Source of the DNA: Neobacillus niacini
GTDB taxonomy: Bacteria; Bacillota; Bacilli; Bacillales; Cytobacillaceae
Assembly: GCF_019749295.1 (NCBI RefSeq)
Contig: NZ_JACWFG010000003.1
Location: 57,800 to 121,799, forward strand
Reading direction: 5' to 3'
Length of the DNA: 64,000 nt
Below are positions 33,175-43,339 of this stretch, one piece after another. The position numbers and the translations under genes are program-made. Within the stretch, counting starts at the first letter, position 1. The number at the start of each line of letters is the position of its first letter. The notes below the pieces were generated by a model. The model made no database searches and was not told the DNA's origin. It saw only the letters and a program-made list of their open reading frames with translations.

Positions 33175-33648
33175 TTATAAGTTTTCGATTTTCTTTAGCC
33201 ATTCACCTGTTTTAAAGTGTACATAATAATAATTTATTAAATTATTTTCAGAACGGTAATAAATTTCCCATAATGGGATATTATTTTCCATTCCTAATTT
33301 CACAGAAATAATCTTTTTTGGATTTTTTTCATCCATTAGTCTTTGGACAGCATCTTCTCTTGAAATGCCATTTTTCCGTTTCTCCCATATCACTTTCTTG
33401 TTTTTCTCAGGGATCCAAACGATGATATTTTCGCCTTTTTTATTCTTTCCCTCTAGAACATTGACGGTCTCTATTCCATGGTAGATATGAAAATCCTCTA
33501 GAACATCAAACTCGACCTTTTCCTTTGCCAAAGTAACTGCTTTTTCTTCTGCGGCCTTTAGCGGTTCTTGAGCATTAGCATAAACTTTAATAAAAACCCC
33601 TACACCAATTACTATAAATAATACGAGAAATAAAATAATTTTTTTCAT
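33175..33648 (-). CDS. ypmB: YpmB-family (DUF5590) membrane-anchored protein
   Basis: A 157-residue protein with an N-terminal signal anchor (KKIILFLVLFIVIGVGVFIK) and an extracytoplasmic PepSY-like domain; the repeated KNGISREDAVQRLMDEKNPK pattern and IPLWEIYYRSENNLINYYYV strand pair are visible. Function unknown. It sits directly upstream of aspB, as in B. subtilis. Confidence 0.88.
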   Translation of the reverse strand: MKKIILFLVLFIVIGVGVFIKVYANAQEPLKAAEEKAVTLAKEKVEFDVLEDFHIYHGIETVNVLEGKNKKGENIIVWIPEKNKKVIWEKRKNGISREDAVQRLMDEKNPKKIISVKLGMENNIPLWEIYYRSENNLINYYYVHFKTGEWLKKIENL

Positions 33649-33662
33649 TGCACTCCACTTCT

Positions 33663-33833
33663 TTATGTACGATAGATGGTAAAAACTGCCTTGCTTTGAT
33701 CTTCTTGGTCGAGTGCCAGTCCGAACATCAAGTCCTTTTGTTTTAATGTTCGATTGAGGGCATCAACAATTTTGTATAGTTCTGGACTATGCTGAAGTTT
33801 AACAGTTGAGAGGACTTCTATTTTTGATTCCAT
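33663..33833 (-). CDS. ypmA: YpmA-family small protein (DUF4264)
   Basis: A 56-residue protein starting MESKIEVLSTVKLQHSPELY and ending QSKAVFTIYRT. Length and both ends closely match YpmA of B. subtilis as I remember it. AGGAGGAAT precedes the ATG. Function unknown; it lies between the degenerate metallo-beta-lactamase-fold gene and ypmB. Confidence 0.88.
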   Translation of the reverse strand: MESKIEVLSTVKLQHSPELYKIVDALNRTLKQKDLMFGLALDQEDQSKAVFTIYRT

Positions 33834-33867
33834 ACTATTCCTCCTTTATCTCTCTAAAGCAATAATA

Positions 33868-34710
33868 TCAGCTATAGTCTTCCTTTTCTACTGGAAAGGT
33901 GAATACTTCATAGTTATTTTCAGTAAATTTAATTGTAATGGTACCATGCTTTTTTGTAAAAAAGACCTCTGACCATGTATCCTGCAAGTCATAGATAATA
34001 TCAGGGTCAGGTGTATGTTCTTCTGATTCAAAGAGAATCGATATTTGTGGATTAACATACTGAATGAGCTTCTCCGATAAGGAATCTTCCTTAGCCCATT
34101 TAGGTACCTTAAAAATAGTAATGTCATCTAGGTTTTTCGTTAATAATTTCTCCTCCACTTGCTGACTAGAGGAAGTCATCAAAAAAAGACGATGCTTAAA
34201 AAATTGCAGCGTAAAATCAATCCCCTCATTTTTTTCCATTCCTGCAAAAAGAACCTCTGCAGATAAATCTGGAAACAGGACCTGAGTTGTCCCTTCTGTC
34301 CAAGGAATTACTTCAACTTTTGAAATACCAGATAATTTCTTTGCTATTTCAGGGGTTGAGATCAATTGTCTTACTTTATATTGTGAAATAATTTGTGAAA
34401 GTTCATCAACAAATAGATTTTGAGTATCTGTAATGATTATTGTTGAAATTTCTTTAACTCCATATGTGCCAAGCACTTCCCGCAATTCTTCACTTGTTTC
34501 ATCTCCACCGGTATTAACCAAAATATTTTCTCCAGTGGAACCTTGAATAAGGGTCGCTTCACCATCACCTAAGCCTAAGAAAGTAACAGCAATCTCATGG
34601 TCTTTCAAGTTCAAATCGATATTTTCAACATTACCATAATTATAAGAAGAGGCACTTCCAATCGAATTCAATTGAAAAAAGATTGCTGCCACAAGAAATA
34701 ACATTTTCAT
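33868..34710 (-). CDS. Secreted ComEC-type metallo-beta-lactamase-fold protein, metal site lost
   Basis: A 280-residue protein with a hydrophobic signal segment (LFLVAAIFFQLNSIGSASS). The next part, VTFLGLGDGEATLIQGSTGE and NILVNTGGDET, copies the first strands of the ComEC C-terminal metallo-beta-lactamase domain. At the expected HxHxDH site the sequence reads ITDTQNLFVDEL, so the metal ligands are missing. Hydrolase activity is unlikely; a structural or binding role is inferred. The ATG at 34710 follows GGAGGT by six bases. It lies between dinG and ypmA, where B. subtilis has no gene. Confidence 0.7.
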   Translation of the reverse strand: MKMLFLVAAIFFQLNSIGSASSYNYGNVENIDLNLKDHEIAVTFLGLGDGEATLIQGSTGENILVNTGGDETSEELREVLGTYGVKEISTIIITDTQNLFVDELSQIISQYKVRQLISTPEIAKKLSGISKVEVIPWTEGTTQVLFPDLSAEVLFAGMEKNEGIDFTLQFFKHRLFLMTSSSQQVEEKLLTKNLDDITIFKVPKWAKEDSLSEKLIQYVNPQISILFESEEHTPDPDIIYDLQDTWSEVFFTKKHGTITIKFTENNYEVFTFPVEKEDYS

Positions 34711-34757
34711 ACACATACCTCCAATACTATTAGGATGTGTAATTTTTCCAAATTTCA

Positions 34758-37565
34758 TTATAGCCATTTGTAAATAATTTCAACTAACTCATCAATTTTT
34801 CCCTTTTTCATAGGGATTGTTGGTATTGACTTTAAAAAATCTTTTCCATATTTAGTGGTAATGATTCTTTTATCAAAAACCATCAGTATCCCCCGGTCTT
34901 TTTCTGTCCGTATAAGACGTCCAAAGCCCTGTTTAAATCTTAGAATTGCTTCAGGTAATGAATATTCCGTAAAAGCATTTCCGCCCTGTTGTTTGATTAA
35001 TTGGCACTTAGCTTCTGTCAGCGGTTCGTCTGGGGGACTAAAGGGCAGCCTTACAATCACCAGACAGGATAGATCCTCTCCAGGGATATCTACACCCTCC
35101 CAAAAGCTGCTAGTCCCTAGTAGAATAGCTTTTTCATAACGTTGAAAGTTCCTCGTTAACCTTGAGCGGCTGCCGCTGGTAATTCCTTGAGCAATCATCG
35201 CAAAATCATCTAGAAATCCACTTTCTTTTATAAGTTCGTATGTTTTCTTTAACATATCGTGAGCTGTAAAAAGAATTAACATTCTGCCCTTTGTTGCCTC
35301 AGCAATCGTGATAATATGCTCTGTAATACTAATGACGTAATCCTCTAGACTCGTTGAATTTACTTCTGGTAAATCCTCAGGTATTAAAAGCTTTACTTGA
35401 TTTTTATAATCAAAAGGTGAAGGGATACTCATTGTCAAAGTAGAGTCTTTGACAAGCCCAATCTCTTTTATCAAATAGTCAAACGAGTTATTAACTGTCA
35501 GGGTAGCTGAAGTTAAGACAACCCCTTTTTTAATGCTAAAAAATCTTTCTCGTAACGAAGCCGCAACAAATGCAGGCTGTGCATAGAAAGTCGTTACATT
35601 CTGTTGTGATCGAAAGTCAATTTCAATCCATTTAACATCATTAGATTTTTTAATAAAGCAGTCTTGAACAGTGCTTCTAAGTTCTTCTATTTCGTTCCTG
35701 AAGGAAATAATTTCCTCCATCTTGCCTTTTTGCTTAGTACTTAGAGATTCCTTCATGTTCTTGATTAACTCTAATCGTTCAGTAATCGCACTCTGTAAGT
35801 CTTTTAGAAGAAAGGCAAACCTCTCGGCACTATGTACAAGAGCATGTCTCTCCTTACCTCCACTGTCATGCGAAAATCGTACTTTCGCCCGATACTGGCC
35901 TCTTCTTTCCGCTGAATGTGATTTTGCATATAGTGCAATTAGTTTAAAAAATTCATCCATTTCATAGGAAAGGTCTGCTGCTATTTGATTAATTTTTACT
36001 GTTGCAGTTAAATCTTCTCTGTTTACTTTTAGGTCATCAAGTATGTTTTCAAACTCATGAAATAAAAGCCGCTGCTCAAATTGACCAAATTGACTTAACA
36101 GCAAACGAGTGGTGAGGTAATCTAATGTCACTCCAAAATATTGACCAGCAACCTTTTCAAAATGATGTGCTTCATCGATTATGGCATAATCAAAGTCTGG
36201 CAAGAAAGTCTTTTCAGCTGATAGGTTACTTAAAAGCAATGAATGATTCGTAATAATGATGTCTGCATTCTGAGCCTCGTTCTTAGCACGTAAATAAAAA
36301 TCCTTCTCTTGCCAAAATTTATTCATCGCAAAGATTGATTGGTCATTCTTGATTTTATTCCAAAAAATATTTCCGCCGCTAGAGAGGTTCAGTTCATCAC
36401 GATCTCCTGTATTTGTTTCCGTTAACCATACGAGGATTTGCATTTTCGTTAAGGTGGTATCGTAATTATCATTTTCTTCTAGCAGCGACAAGGCGAATTT
36501 CTCTAAACTAATATAATGGTTCCTGCCTTTTAATAAAACAGACTTTACTTCGAAAGGAAGTATTTTTGTTAATAAAGGCATTTCATTCTGTATCAGCTGT
36601 TCCTGCAGCTGAATAGTATGCGTACTCACCACAACAGGAAGTTTTTTCTGCCTTGCAAAATATGCAATGGGCAGGAGATATCCAATAGATTTCCCTACAC
36701 CCGTACCAGCCTCAATAAGTGTATGATTTTCATACTCAAAGGCTCGATACACCCCATCCATCATTTGAAATTGTCCAGTTCTATTTTCATAGGCTGCAAA
36801 ACCTTTTTTAACCATCTTCATTTTTTCTTCCTCATTGGCAGGATACTGGTACTCATCCTGGGAAGAACAACTTGTAGAATCAATATGATTGGGTACTTTT
36901 TTCAATGCAAGGGTTTGGCATATTTCAAGGTCTTGATGCCAATTTTCATTATTTTTGTCTATATCTAAAATAATTTCATCAATTAAGAGTTGTAAATCAC
37001 TCTTTAATCCTCCTGAAAGCTGGGAAAGCTGACGGAGTGTCATTTGCGGCAATTGATATAGTCTATTTACAAGAATGAGAAACAACTCTGCGGTTACTTG
37101 TGCATCGCTATCTGCTTGATGCGGCCGATCATGCTGTAAATCTTCTCTAACTGCTAAATCAGACAGCTTATAACCATCAGCAGTAGGAAAGATAATTCTC
37201 GACATCTCTACTGTGTCTAAAACGGATCCGTAAAAGCCCTCAAAACCTGCTTGAATTAGTTCTTCCTGTAAAAATGACAAATCAAATAAGACATTATGGG
37301 CAACAAAATAAGCACCCTCTAATAAAGAGTTTACCTTTGGTGCTATTTCAGCAAATAATGGAGCTTCCTTTACCATCTCGTCCTCTAAGCCTGTCAATTC
37401 TTCAATGAATGCAGGAATTGACCTTTGGGGATTGACTAACGAGGAAAAGCTTCCCGTGATTTTACCGTTTTCAATAACCACAGCGGCAAATTGGATTATT
37501 TTATCCCCCTTTTTGGGGTTATTTCCTGTAGTTTCTAAATCTACTACAACAAATTTATCTAACAT
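34758..37565 (-). CDS. dinG: DinG-type helicase with N-terminal DnaQ-like 3'-5' exonuclease
   Basis: A 935-residue fusion. The exonuclease domain (about 1-165) begins FVVVDLETTGNNPKKGDKII and includes AHNVLFDLSFLQEEL and HQADSDAQVTAELF. The helicase part has Walker A EAGTGVGKSIGYLLP, a DEAH box (IIDEAHHFEKVAG) and motif VI FKQGFGRLIRTEKDRG. The domain layout is that of Gram-positive DinG, whose helicase activity is doubtful and whose nuclease is active in S. aureus. No XPD-type Cys cluster is apparent. Confidence 0.94.
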   Translation of the reverse strand: MLDKFVVVDLETTGNNPKKGDKIIQFAAVVIENGKITGSFSSLVNPQRSIPAFIEELTGLEDEMVKEAPLFAEIAPKVNSLLEGAYFVAHNVLFDLSFLQEELIQAGFEGFYGSVLDTVEMSRIIFPTADGYKLSDLAVREDLQHDRPHQADSDAQVTAELFLILVNRLYQLPQMTLRQLSQLSGGLKSDLQLLIDEIILDIDKNNENWHQDLEICQTLALKKVPNHIDSTSCSSQDEYQYPANEEEKMKMVKKGFAAYENRTGQFQMMDGVYRAFEYENHTLIEAGTGVGKSIGYLLPIAYFARQKKLPVVVSTHTIQLQEQLIQNEMPLLTKILPFEVKSVLLKGRNHYISLEKFALSLLEENDNYDTTLTKMQILVWLTETNTGDRDELNLSSGGNIFWNKIKNDQSIFAMNKFWQEKDFYLRAKNEAQNADIIITNHSLLLSNLSAEKTFLPDFDYAIIDEAHHFEKVAGQYFGVTLDYLTTRLLLSQFGQFEQRLLFHEFENILDDLKVNREDLTATVKINQIAADLSYEMDEFFKLIALYAKSHSAERRGQYRAKVRFSHDSGGKERHALVHSAERFAFLLKDLQSAITERLELIKNMKESLSTKQKGKMEEIISFRNEIEELRSTVQDCFIKKSNDVKWIEIDFRSQQNVTTFYAQPAFVAASLRERFFSIKKGVVLTSATLTVNNSFDYLIKEIGLVKDSTLTMSIPSPFDYKNQVKLLIPEDLPEVNSTSLEDYVISITEHIITIAEATKGRMLILFTAHDMLKKTYELIKESGFLDDFAMIAQGITSGSRSRLTRNFQRYEKAILLGTSSFWEGVDIPGEDLSCLVIVRLPFSPPDEPLTEAKCQLIKQQGGNAFTEYSLPEAILRFKQGFGRLIRTEKDRGILMVFDKRIITTKYGKDFLKSIPTIPMKKGKIDELVEIIYKWL

Positions 37566-37668
37566 TCAACATAACACCTCAAACCTTCAATAAAACCGTA
37601 TCACAAAAATAGGAAAAGAAAAAGAAAACCTTACTCACTATAGTATATTAAATTATTTGCAAAAAAGG

Positions 37669-37692
37669 AAAAATCCCCGATATCGGGGATTC
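37669..37692 (-). terminator. panBCD terminator
   Basis: AATCCCCGATATCGGGGATT is a perfect palindrome followed by TTTT on the minus strand, right after the panD stop codon. Confidence 0.75.
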
Positions 37693-37693
37693 A

Positions 37694-38077
37694 TTACATA
37701 ATGGTTAAAGCTGGTTCTGCATATATAAGTTCTTTTATACTGTTATGTTCATCCATAATCGCCACTTTAGGCTGATGACTTGGGACTTTTTCTTCTGACA
37801 CTAAACAATAAGAAATGATAATAACAATATCACCTTTTTGTACAAGTCGGGCGGCAGCACCATTTAAGCAAATCACACCGCTCCCTCTTTCTCCAGGAAT
37901 GATATAGGTTTCAAGTCTAGCACCATTATTATTATTAACAATTTGAACCTTCTCATTAGCTGTCATACCTACGGCATCCAGCAAATCTTCATCTATTGTA
38001 ATACTTCCTACATAATTTAGATTTGCTTCCGTTACAGTAGCACGGTGTATTTTTCCATTCATCATGTGCCGAAACAT
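37694..38077 (-). CDS. panD: Aspartate 1-decarboxylase (proenzyme)
   Basis: A 127-residue pyruvoyl enzyme. The self-cleavage site is Gly-Ser in [13 protein letters not shown] (about residues 24-25); [18 protein letters not shown] is the conserved active-site block. It makes beta-alanine for pantothenate. Overlaps panC by 1 bp; third gene of the panB-panC-panD operon. Confidence 0.97.
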   Translation of the reverse strand: MFRHMMNGKIHRATVTEANLNYVGSITIDEDLLDAVGMTANEKVQIVNNNNGARLETYIIPGERGSGVICLNGAAARLVQKGDIVIIISYCLVSEEKVPSHQPKVAIMDEHNSIKELIYAEPALTIM

Positions 38078-38946
38078 TATTTTGCTCCTCCAATTTCCTG
38101 GCTAACCTCTAGAATGATATTATCTATTAACCTTACCTTTGAAAATTTAACCGCTGCAGCGATAATACAGGTACCATCTAACTTCGCCAAATCCTTTAAC
38201 TGTGGGTATGAATACACCTCAACATAATCGATTTGTCCCTTAAATCCTGAGGTAATCATGGCAGATACTAAGCTTTTTATTACCTGGGGGTCTCGTTCGC
38301 CTCCCTCTATCGCCGCTTTGGCTGCTATTAAGCTCTTATATATAACCGCTGCCTGCCTTCTCTCCTCTGGCAAAAGATTAACATTACGGGAGCTTTTGGC
38401 AAGACCATCTTCTTCTCGGACGATGTCTACAGCTATTAATTCAATTGGAAAATTAAAATCAGTTATCAAACCCTCCACTACAGCTACTTGTTGGGCGTCC
38501 TTGATCCCAAAGTATGCTTTTGTTGGCAGGACAATATTAAAAAGCTTTGTTAAAACAGTAGCAACACCGTCAAAATGACCTGGCCTTGATTTCCCGCACA
38601 AAACATCTGTTCTTTCCTGCACCACTACTCTGACTGAAGATGAATGGTGATACATTTCCTCAACTGATGGATAAAAAAGAAAGTCTACTCCTTCACATTC
38701 AGCTAAGGATTTGTCTCGATTAAAATCTCTTGGATAAGTTGAGAAGTCTTCTGCAGGACCAAATTGAAGAGGATTTACGAATATACTTAAAACCACAATA
38801 TCATTTTCTAGTCTTGCTTTTTTTAATAGAGTTAAGTGCCCTTCATGTAAAAATCCCATAGTGGGTACAAATCCAACTGATTTCGATAGTGATTTCTGTG
38901 TCTTGATTTCATTTTGCATTTCATGAATTGTGGTGATAACTCTCAT
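38077..38946 (-). CDS. panC: Pantothenate synthetase
   Basis: A 289-residue ATP-dependent ligase of pantoate and beta-alanine. Nucleotidyl-transferase motifs are intact: [15 protein letters not shown] (HxGH), [15 protein letters not shown], and the K-S/T-x-S-like SSRNVNLLP. It overlaps panB by 4 bp and panD by 1 bp. Confidence 0.97.
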   Translation of the reverse strand: MRVITTIHEMQNEIKTQKSLSKSVGFVPTMGFLHEGHLTLLKKARLENDIVVLSIFVNPLQFGPAEDFSTYPRDFNRDKSLAECEGVDFLFYPSVEEMYHHSSSVRVVVQERTDVLCGKSRPGHFDGVATVLTKLFNIVLPTKAYFGIKDAQQVAVVEGLITDFNFPIELIAVDIVREEDGLAKSSRNVNLLPEERRQAAVIYKSLIAAKAAIEGGERDPQVIKSLVSAMITSGFKGQIDYVEVYSYPQLKDLAKLDGTCIIAAAVKFSKVRLIDNIILEVSQEIGGAK

Positions 38947-39785
38947 TTTATTCCTCCGTAAAGTCCGCTAAGCTCTCGTTCTTTCATCGTATAAGAATGT
39001 TTATCTTCAGGAAATTGTTCCGCTTTTACTTCCTTTACATATGATTGGATGGATTCAATAATAAATGGATTTAATGAGTAATATTGTTTAACGAATTTAG
39101 GCACCCGCTCTACCCCATAACCTAAAATGTCGTGATAGACGAGTACTTGCCCATCCACATCAACACCTGCTCCGATACCGATTACAGGAATGGATACGTT
39201 CTTAGATACCTCATCCGCAAGCTGCTTAGGTACACATTCAAGTACGATAGCAAATGCTCCAGCTTCTTCACATTTTTTTGCATCTTCAAGCAATTTCATT
39301 GCAGCTTCTGCATCTTTTCCTTGTACCTTATAACCACCTAATACACCAACAGATTGCGGAGTTAACCCTAGATGACCACAAACAGGAATACCTGCCTTTG
39401 TAAGTGCTGAAATCTTTTCAATTACTTCCTCTGCACCTTCCAGTTTAACTGCATGTGCACCCGTTTCCTGAATCAATCTGCCCGCGTTTATGAGCGTATC
39501 TTTTATGGATAAATGATACGTTAAGAACGGCATATCAACAACGATAAATGTATTCTTAGCTCCTCGCTTCACTGCTTTCGCGTGATGCAACATATCTTCC
39601 ATTGTTACTGGTACAGTTGAATCGTATCCAAGTACAACCATACCCAGAGAGTCTCCTACTAAAATCATGTCGACTTCAGCCTGTTCAGCTAACTTTGCTG
39701 AGGGGTAATCATATGCAGTAAGCATTACGATTTTTTCATTACTTTCTTTCATTTTTAAGAAATCTGTACTTTGCTTCATCAACAT
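38943..39785 (-). CDS. panB: 3-methyl-2-oxobutanoate hydroxymethyltransferase
   Basis: A 280-residue TIM-barrel enzyme that makes ketopantoate from 2-oxoisovalerate. Signature blocks are [40 protein letters not shown] and [19 protein letters not shown]. The start has AAGGAGGGAA upstream. First gene of the pantothenate operon; its 190-nt leader contains a strong hairpin. Confidence 0.96.
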   Translation of the reverse strand: MLMKQSTDFLKMKESNEKIVMLTAYDYPSAKLAEQAEVDMILVGDSLGMVVLGYDSTVPVTMEDMLHHAKAVKRGAKNTFIVVDMPFLTYHLSIKDTLINAGRLIQETGAHAVKLEGAEEVIEKISALTKAGIPVCGHLGLTPQSVGVLGGYKVQGKDAEAAMKLLEDAKKCEEAGAFAIVLECVPKQLADEVSKNVSIPVIGIGAGVDVDGQVLVYHDILGYGVERVPKFVKQYYSLNPFIIESIQSYVKEVKAEQFPEDKHSYTMKERELSGLYGGIK

Positions 39786-39831
39786 TCCCTCCTTGTTTGT
39801 AGGAAGAGGGGATTAAAAAAGAGCATAATAA

Positions 39832-39858
39832 AAGATCCATCTGAAGGCAGAGGATCTT
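39832..39858 (-). terminator. Attenuator-like hairpin in the panB leader
   Basis: On the minus strand AAGATCCTCTG pairs with CAGA(T)GGATCTT: 11 bp with a single bulged T and a 4-nt loop, then TTTTATTATG. It lies between the panB promoter and coding region, so it could end transcription early. Confidence 0.5.
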
Positions 39859-39972
39859 GGAACTCTTAAGCATTTCTATCCCTCTGTCCCGGTCCGTTAT
39901 TCGGATCTAGGCAGAAACCTTTTAAATTATGAAAATAGTTTCAGGTGCAGCTCGAAAGCGATACCGCCCATT
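39859..39972 (-). other. panB 5' leader, candidate pan-motif or other regulatory RNA
   Basis: This is the leader between the predicted start and the attenuator-like hairpin. It contains G-rich, stem-forming segments (GGGCGGTATCGC..., TCCGAATAACGGACCGGGACAG). The pan RNA motif is known upstream of pantothenate genes in Firmicutes, including B. subtilis, so this position is where it is expected. I could not verify its consensus by eye, and no T-box or other riboswitch signature was found. Confidence 0.35.
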
Positions 39973-39978
39973 ATTTGA

Positions 39979-40007
39979 ATTATAAAAAAAATTCGTGTAT
40001 TCCGCAA
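39979..40007 (-). promoter_or_regulatory. panB promoter
   Basis: TTGCGG (40002-40007) and a perfect TATAAT (39979-39984) on the minus strand, spaced 17 bp. Predicted start near 39972. Confidence 0.65.
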
Positions 40008-40036
40008 GCATTCTTTTTCAACAGTTATTGCAATCT

Positions 40037-41026
40037 TTATAATTCAATATCTGCGGAATAAACGTGGTGTGTCTTACCTAGTTCATCTTCAACGATTAAG
40101 ACGCCATCATCGGTTATACCCTGAGCCTTTCCTACAATTGTATGAGTGAGTGTTCGCGCGGTTATCTTCCTGCCAATACTTATAGCATAACTCTCCCACA
40201 ATAGCTTGATCGGAAAGAATCCCTCTTCTAGATATAGCAAGTACAATTTTTCAAGATTCATAAAAATGCTTTTAATTAAGTCAGCTCGGGAAACCTTTCC
40301 GCCTTTTTCAAGTAAGAGCGAGGTAGCTATTTCCTGAAGCTCGACTGGAAAGTCTTCTTTCGTTTGATTAACATTCATACCGATACCAATAATTACTGAA
40401 TTAATTCGATCTGCCTCGGCTACTAGTTCTGTTAGTATTCCCGTTACTTTTTTACCGTTAATAAGGATGTCATTAGGCCATTTTATTTCCGGTTGAACCC
40501 CTGTAATGTCCTCAATTCCCTGAACAATTGCTGCCGCCGTTAATAACGTTAATTGAGGAGCCTTTGGCAGAGGGATGTTCGGTCTTAGGATAATGCTCAT
40601 CCAAATGCCTGTATACTTAGGTGAATGCCATTTGCGGTCCATTCTTCCACGGCCGGATAGTTGTTCCTCCGCAATAATAACCGTCCCTTCAGGAGCATCT
40701 TCATGGGCTAATCGGTGTGCAATTTTTTGTGTAGATTCTACACTTTCTTCATAGTGAACGTTTTTGCCTATAAATATTGTTTTTAGTCCCAGTCTTAATT
40801 CATCGGCAGTTATTTTTTCAGGTGTTTTCACAATTCTATAGCCTTTACGGCGTACAGCTTCTAATTCAAAACCCTCTTTTCGGAGCTCTTCTATATGCTT
40901 CCACACGGCTGTCCTGGAGCAGCCAAGTAATTCTGCTATACGCTGTCCTGACAAGTAAGATCCGCCTGCATTTGTAAAGGCATCAAGCAGGTCTTTCCTT
41001 AGTTGTGTTTGCATTTCATCAGCCAC
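40037..41026 (-). CDS. birA: Bifunctional biotin-protein ligase / biotin repressor
   Basis: A 329-residue protein with an N-terminal winged helix (SGQRIAELLGCSRTAVWKHI), the ligase core with GRGRMDRKWHSPKYTGIW and the KWPNDILINGKKVTGILTE block, and a C-terminal SH3-like cap (KAQGITDDGVLIVED). It biotinylates carboxylases and represses biotin genes. Overlaps the end of cca by 28 bp at most; an in-frame ATG at 41014 reduces this. Confidence 0.95.
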   Translation of the reverse strand: MADEMQTQLRKDLLDAFTNAGGSYLSGQRIAELLGCSRTAVWKHIEELRKEGFELEAVRRKGYRIVKTPEKITADELRLGLKTIFIGKNVHYEESVESTQKIAHRLAHEDAPEGTVIIAEEQLSGRGRMDRKWHSPKYTGIWMSIILRPNIPLPKAPQLTLLTAAAIVQGIEDITGVQPEIKWPNDILINGKKVTGILTELVAEADRINSVIIGIGMNVNQTKEDFPVELQEIATSLLLEKGGKVSRADLIKSIFMNLEKLYLLYLEEGFFPIKLLWESYAISIGRKITARTLTHTIVGKAQGITDDGVLIVEDELGKTHHVYSADIEL

Positions 41027-42198
41027 TCCTTAATAATCCTTTTATTATTATCTACTCTGCCTTCTAAAATGGCTTGCTCAACCTTAAACAATAGCTCCTT
41101 CACCCATGGACCACCGCTTTTGTTAAACCAGTCCATTAAGTCAGTTCCTGTTAGGTCCATCTCAGATCGCTCTTTTATTGGAAGTCCATCATACATTTCT
41201 ACATATTCCTTAATACTTTCATTTCCCTCTATGCCATTTATCACAAGATAGAGGCGCTCCGAGGAAATAAAAATATCCTTTGTTGCTGCATACAAATCGT
41301 AGTGAGACCAACTAGTTTCCAATCTCTTGTTTAGGTAATATAAAATGAGCTGAATCTCTCTAATCTCTTTTAATGGGATTCGCCAATCCCTAAGGAATCC
41401 CTCAATCTTCGTTTTCTCGATTTTCAGACAAAATAGGAGCAATGCCCATAGTTCACGTTTGTTTAATTTGTCAAGCTTGTACTCTAACAATAACTTTAGG
41501 CTTTCCCCATGTTTTGCTAAACCTGGCAGATAGATGTATATATTGGTTTGGAGGATTAGTTGTATGGCTTGCTTTCGATTGGCACCACTTAGTAATTTTT
41601 CAAACTCCATTTGTTTTCGTTCCACTGCTATATTTTCAAGTAAGTATACTAGGTTTTTCAATGCATTCAGTGTTTCTTCTTCAATTGTAAAAGACAACTG
41701 ACTTACAAAGCGGACAGCACGCATCATTCTTAGCGCATCTTCTTGAAATCTGTCTGCTGCCTTTCCGACAGTTTGAATGACTTGATTTCTTATTGAAAGT
41801 TGGCCTTGGAAAGGGTCAATTAGGTTTCCGTCCTTATTCATTGCAATCGCGTTCATAGTAAAATCTCTTCGCTGTAAGTCCTCCGTCAGGCTTCTAATAA
41901 ATGTGACTTCCTTTGGTCTGCGAAAATCCTCGTATTCTGCTTCATTTCGAAATGTGGTAATTTCGTACGAATGATTTTGATATAAAACTAGAAGTGTTCC
42001 ATGCTCAATTCCAATATCAATGGTCTTATCAAATATCTGCTTTACTTCCTCGGGAGTTGCAGAGGTTGCAATATCAACATCATTTATCTCCTTATGTAAA
42101 AGGTAGTCCCTTACAGAACCACCTACAAAATACGCTTCAAAACCAGCAGATTCTAACCTTTCTAATACGGGAACTGCTGCTAAAAAAGGTTGTTTCAT
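40999..42198 (-). CDS. cca: CCA tRNA nucleotidyltransferase
   Basis: A 399-residue class II nucleotidyltransferase. The catalytic core is FVGGSVRDYLLHKEINDVDI with D-x-D, followed by TFRNEAEYEDFRRPKEVTFI and the DLQRRDFTMNAIAMNKDGNL template region. It adds or repairs the 3' CCA of tRNA. AAGGGTGAT sets the ATG at 42198. Part of a run with bshA and birA. Confidence 0.95.
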   Translation of the reverse strand: MKQPFLAAVPVLERLESAGFEAYFVGGSVRDYLLHKEINDVDIATSATPEEVKQIFDKTIDIGIEHGTLLVLYQNHSYEITTFRNEAEYEDFRRPKEVTFIRSLTEDLQRRDFTMNAIAMNKDGNLIDPFQGQLSIRNQVIQTVGKAADRFQEDALRMMRAVRFVSQLSFTIEEETLNALKNLVYLLENIAVERKQMEFEKLLSGANRKQAIQLILQTNIYIYLPGLAKHGESLKLLLEYKLDKLNKRELWALLLFCLKIEKTKIEGFLRDWRIPLKEIREIQLILYYLNKRLETSWSHYDLYAATKDIFISSERLYLVINGIEGNESIKEYVEMYDGLPIKERSEMDLTGTDLMDWFNKSGGPWVKELLFKVEQAILEGRVDNNKRIIKEWLMKCKHN

Positions 42199-42209
42199 CC
42201 TAATCACCC

Positions 42210-43337
42210 TTAGTTTAAGAGCTTATAATATAATTGCTCATATTGCCCGACAATTTGTTCGGCCCTAAATTTTGTATTAACTACAGAAACCCCATTATTC
42301 GCAAATTGTTCATGTATTTGTTGATTAGTTAAAAGAGAAATTGCTTTCGAAGAAATATCATCTATATCCCCTAATTCACAAATATATCCCGTTACTCCAT
42401 GCTGAATGACCTCAGGCATTCCTCCAACATTTGTTCCAATACACGGAACACCACATGCCATAGCCTCAAGAGCCACCAGCCCAAAACTCTCCTTTTCTGA
42501 TAGCAGGAGCTTCAAATCGCTTATTGAATATAATTCATCCAGATTTTCCTGTTTCCCAAGAAGATGGACCTTGTCTGTTAATCCTAGTTTCTTTACTAAC
42601 CTGCACACAGGTGTCATTTCTGGACCATCACCTACCAACAATAGTTTTGCTGGCATTGCTTCAGCAATTCTTGCGAACGTTTCTACCACGTCCTGAACGC
42701 GTTTAACTGGTCTGAAATTTGAAACATGAATAACAACCTTTTCATTTTCCTTAATCCCGAATTCTTTCTTTAAATGGTCTGCATCCTTTTTTTGATAGAT
42801 TCTCTCATCAATAAAGTTATAGACTGTTTCAATCTGTTTATCAGGCTGAATAAGCTCGTGTGTTTGCTCAATTAAGGAGCTTGAAACGGCCGTTACTACA
42901 TCTGATTTCTCGATTCCAAATTTTATTGCGGCTGTGAGAGAAGGATCGTAACCTAAGACCGTTATGTCCGTTCCGTGTAAGGTTGTTACAATCTTCACAT
43001 CCACCGTGGACATTTGTTTGGCCAAAATCGCACAAACAGCATGTGGAATGGCATAATGAACATGGAGAATATCTAAGTGTTCTCTATTCGCAACCTCAGC
43101 CATTTTACTGGCTAAAGCAATATCATAAGGTGGATATTGAAAAACAGAGTATTGATTTACCTCTACCTGATGATAAAAGATATTATGGTAAATTCTATTA
43201 AGTCTAAAGGGCATGCTAGACGAGATAAAGTGGATTTCATGTCCCTTCTCTGCAAGCATTTTTCCTAATTCTGTTGCTACTACTCCTGATCCGCCAACAG
43301 TGGGATAACAGGTTATTCCAATTTTTAATTTTTTCAT
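42210..43337 (-). CDS. bshA: N-acetyl-alpha-D-glucosaminyl L-malate synthase
   Basis: A 375-residue GT4 glycosyltransferase starting bacillithiol synthesis by joining UDP-GlcNAc and L-malate. Family marks are [38 protein letters not shown], and the C-terminal E-x7-E region [19 protein letters not shown]. It lies 2 bp from bshB1, with mgsA and dapB upstream. Confidence 0.96.
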   Translation of the reverse strand: MKKLKIGITCYPTVGGSGVVATELGKMLAEKGHEIHFISSSMPFRLNRIYHNIFYHQVEVNQYSVFQYPPYDIALASKMAEVANREHLDILHVHYAIPHAVCAILAKQMSTVDVKIVTTLHGTDITVLGYDPSLTAAIKFGIEKSDVVTAVSSSLIEQTHELIQPDKQIETVYNFIDERIYQKKDADHLKKEFGIKENEKVVIHVSNFRPVKRVQDVVETFARIAEAMPAKLLLVGDGPEMTPVCRLVKKLGLTDKVHLLGKQENLDELYSISDLKLLLSEKESFGLVALEAMACGVPCIGTNVGGMPEVIQHGVTGYICELGDIDDISSKAISLLTNQQIHEQFANNGVSVVNTKFRAEQIVGQYEQLYYKLLN

Positions 43338-43339
43338 TA

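Noticed and set aside
39786..39972. T-box riboswitch in the panB leader
   Set aside because: No T-box core of the AAGGGUGGNACCGCG type and no AGAGA or GNUG elements were found; the pan motif is a better idea but unproven.
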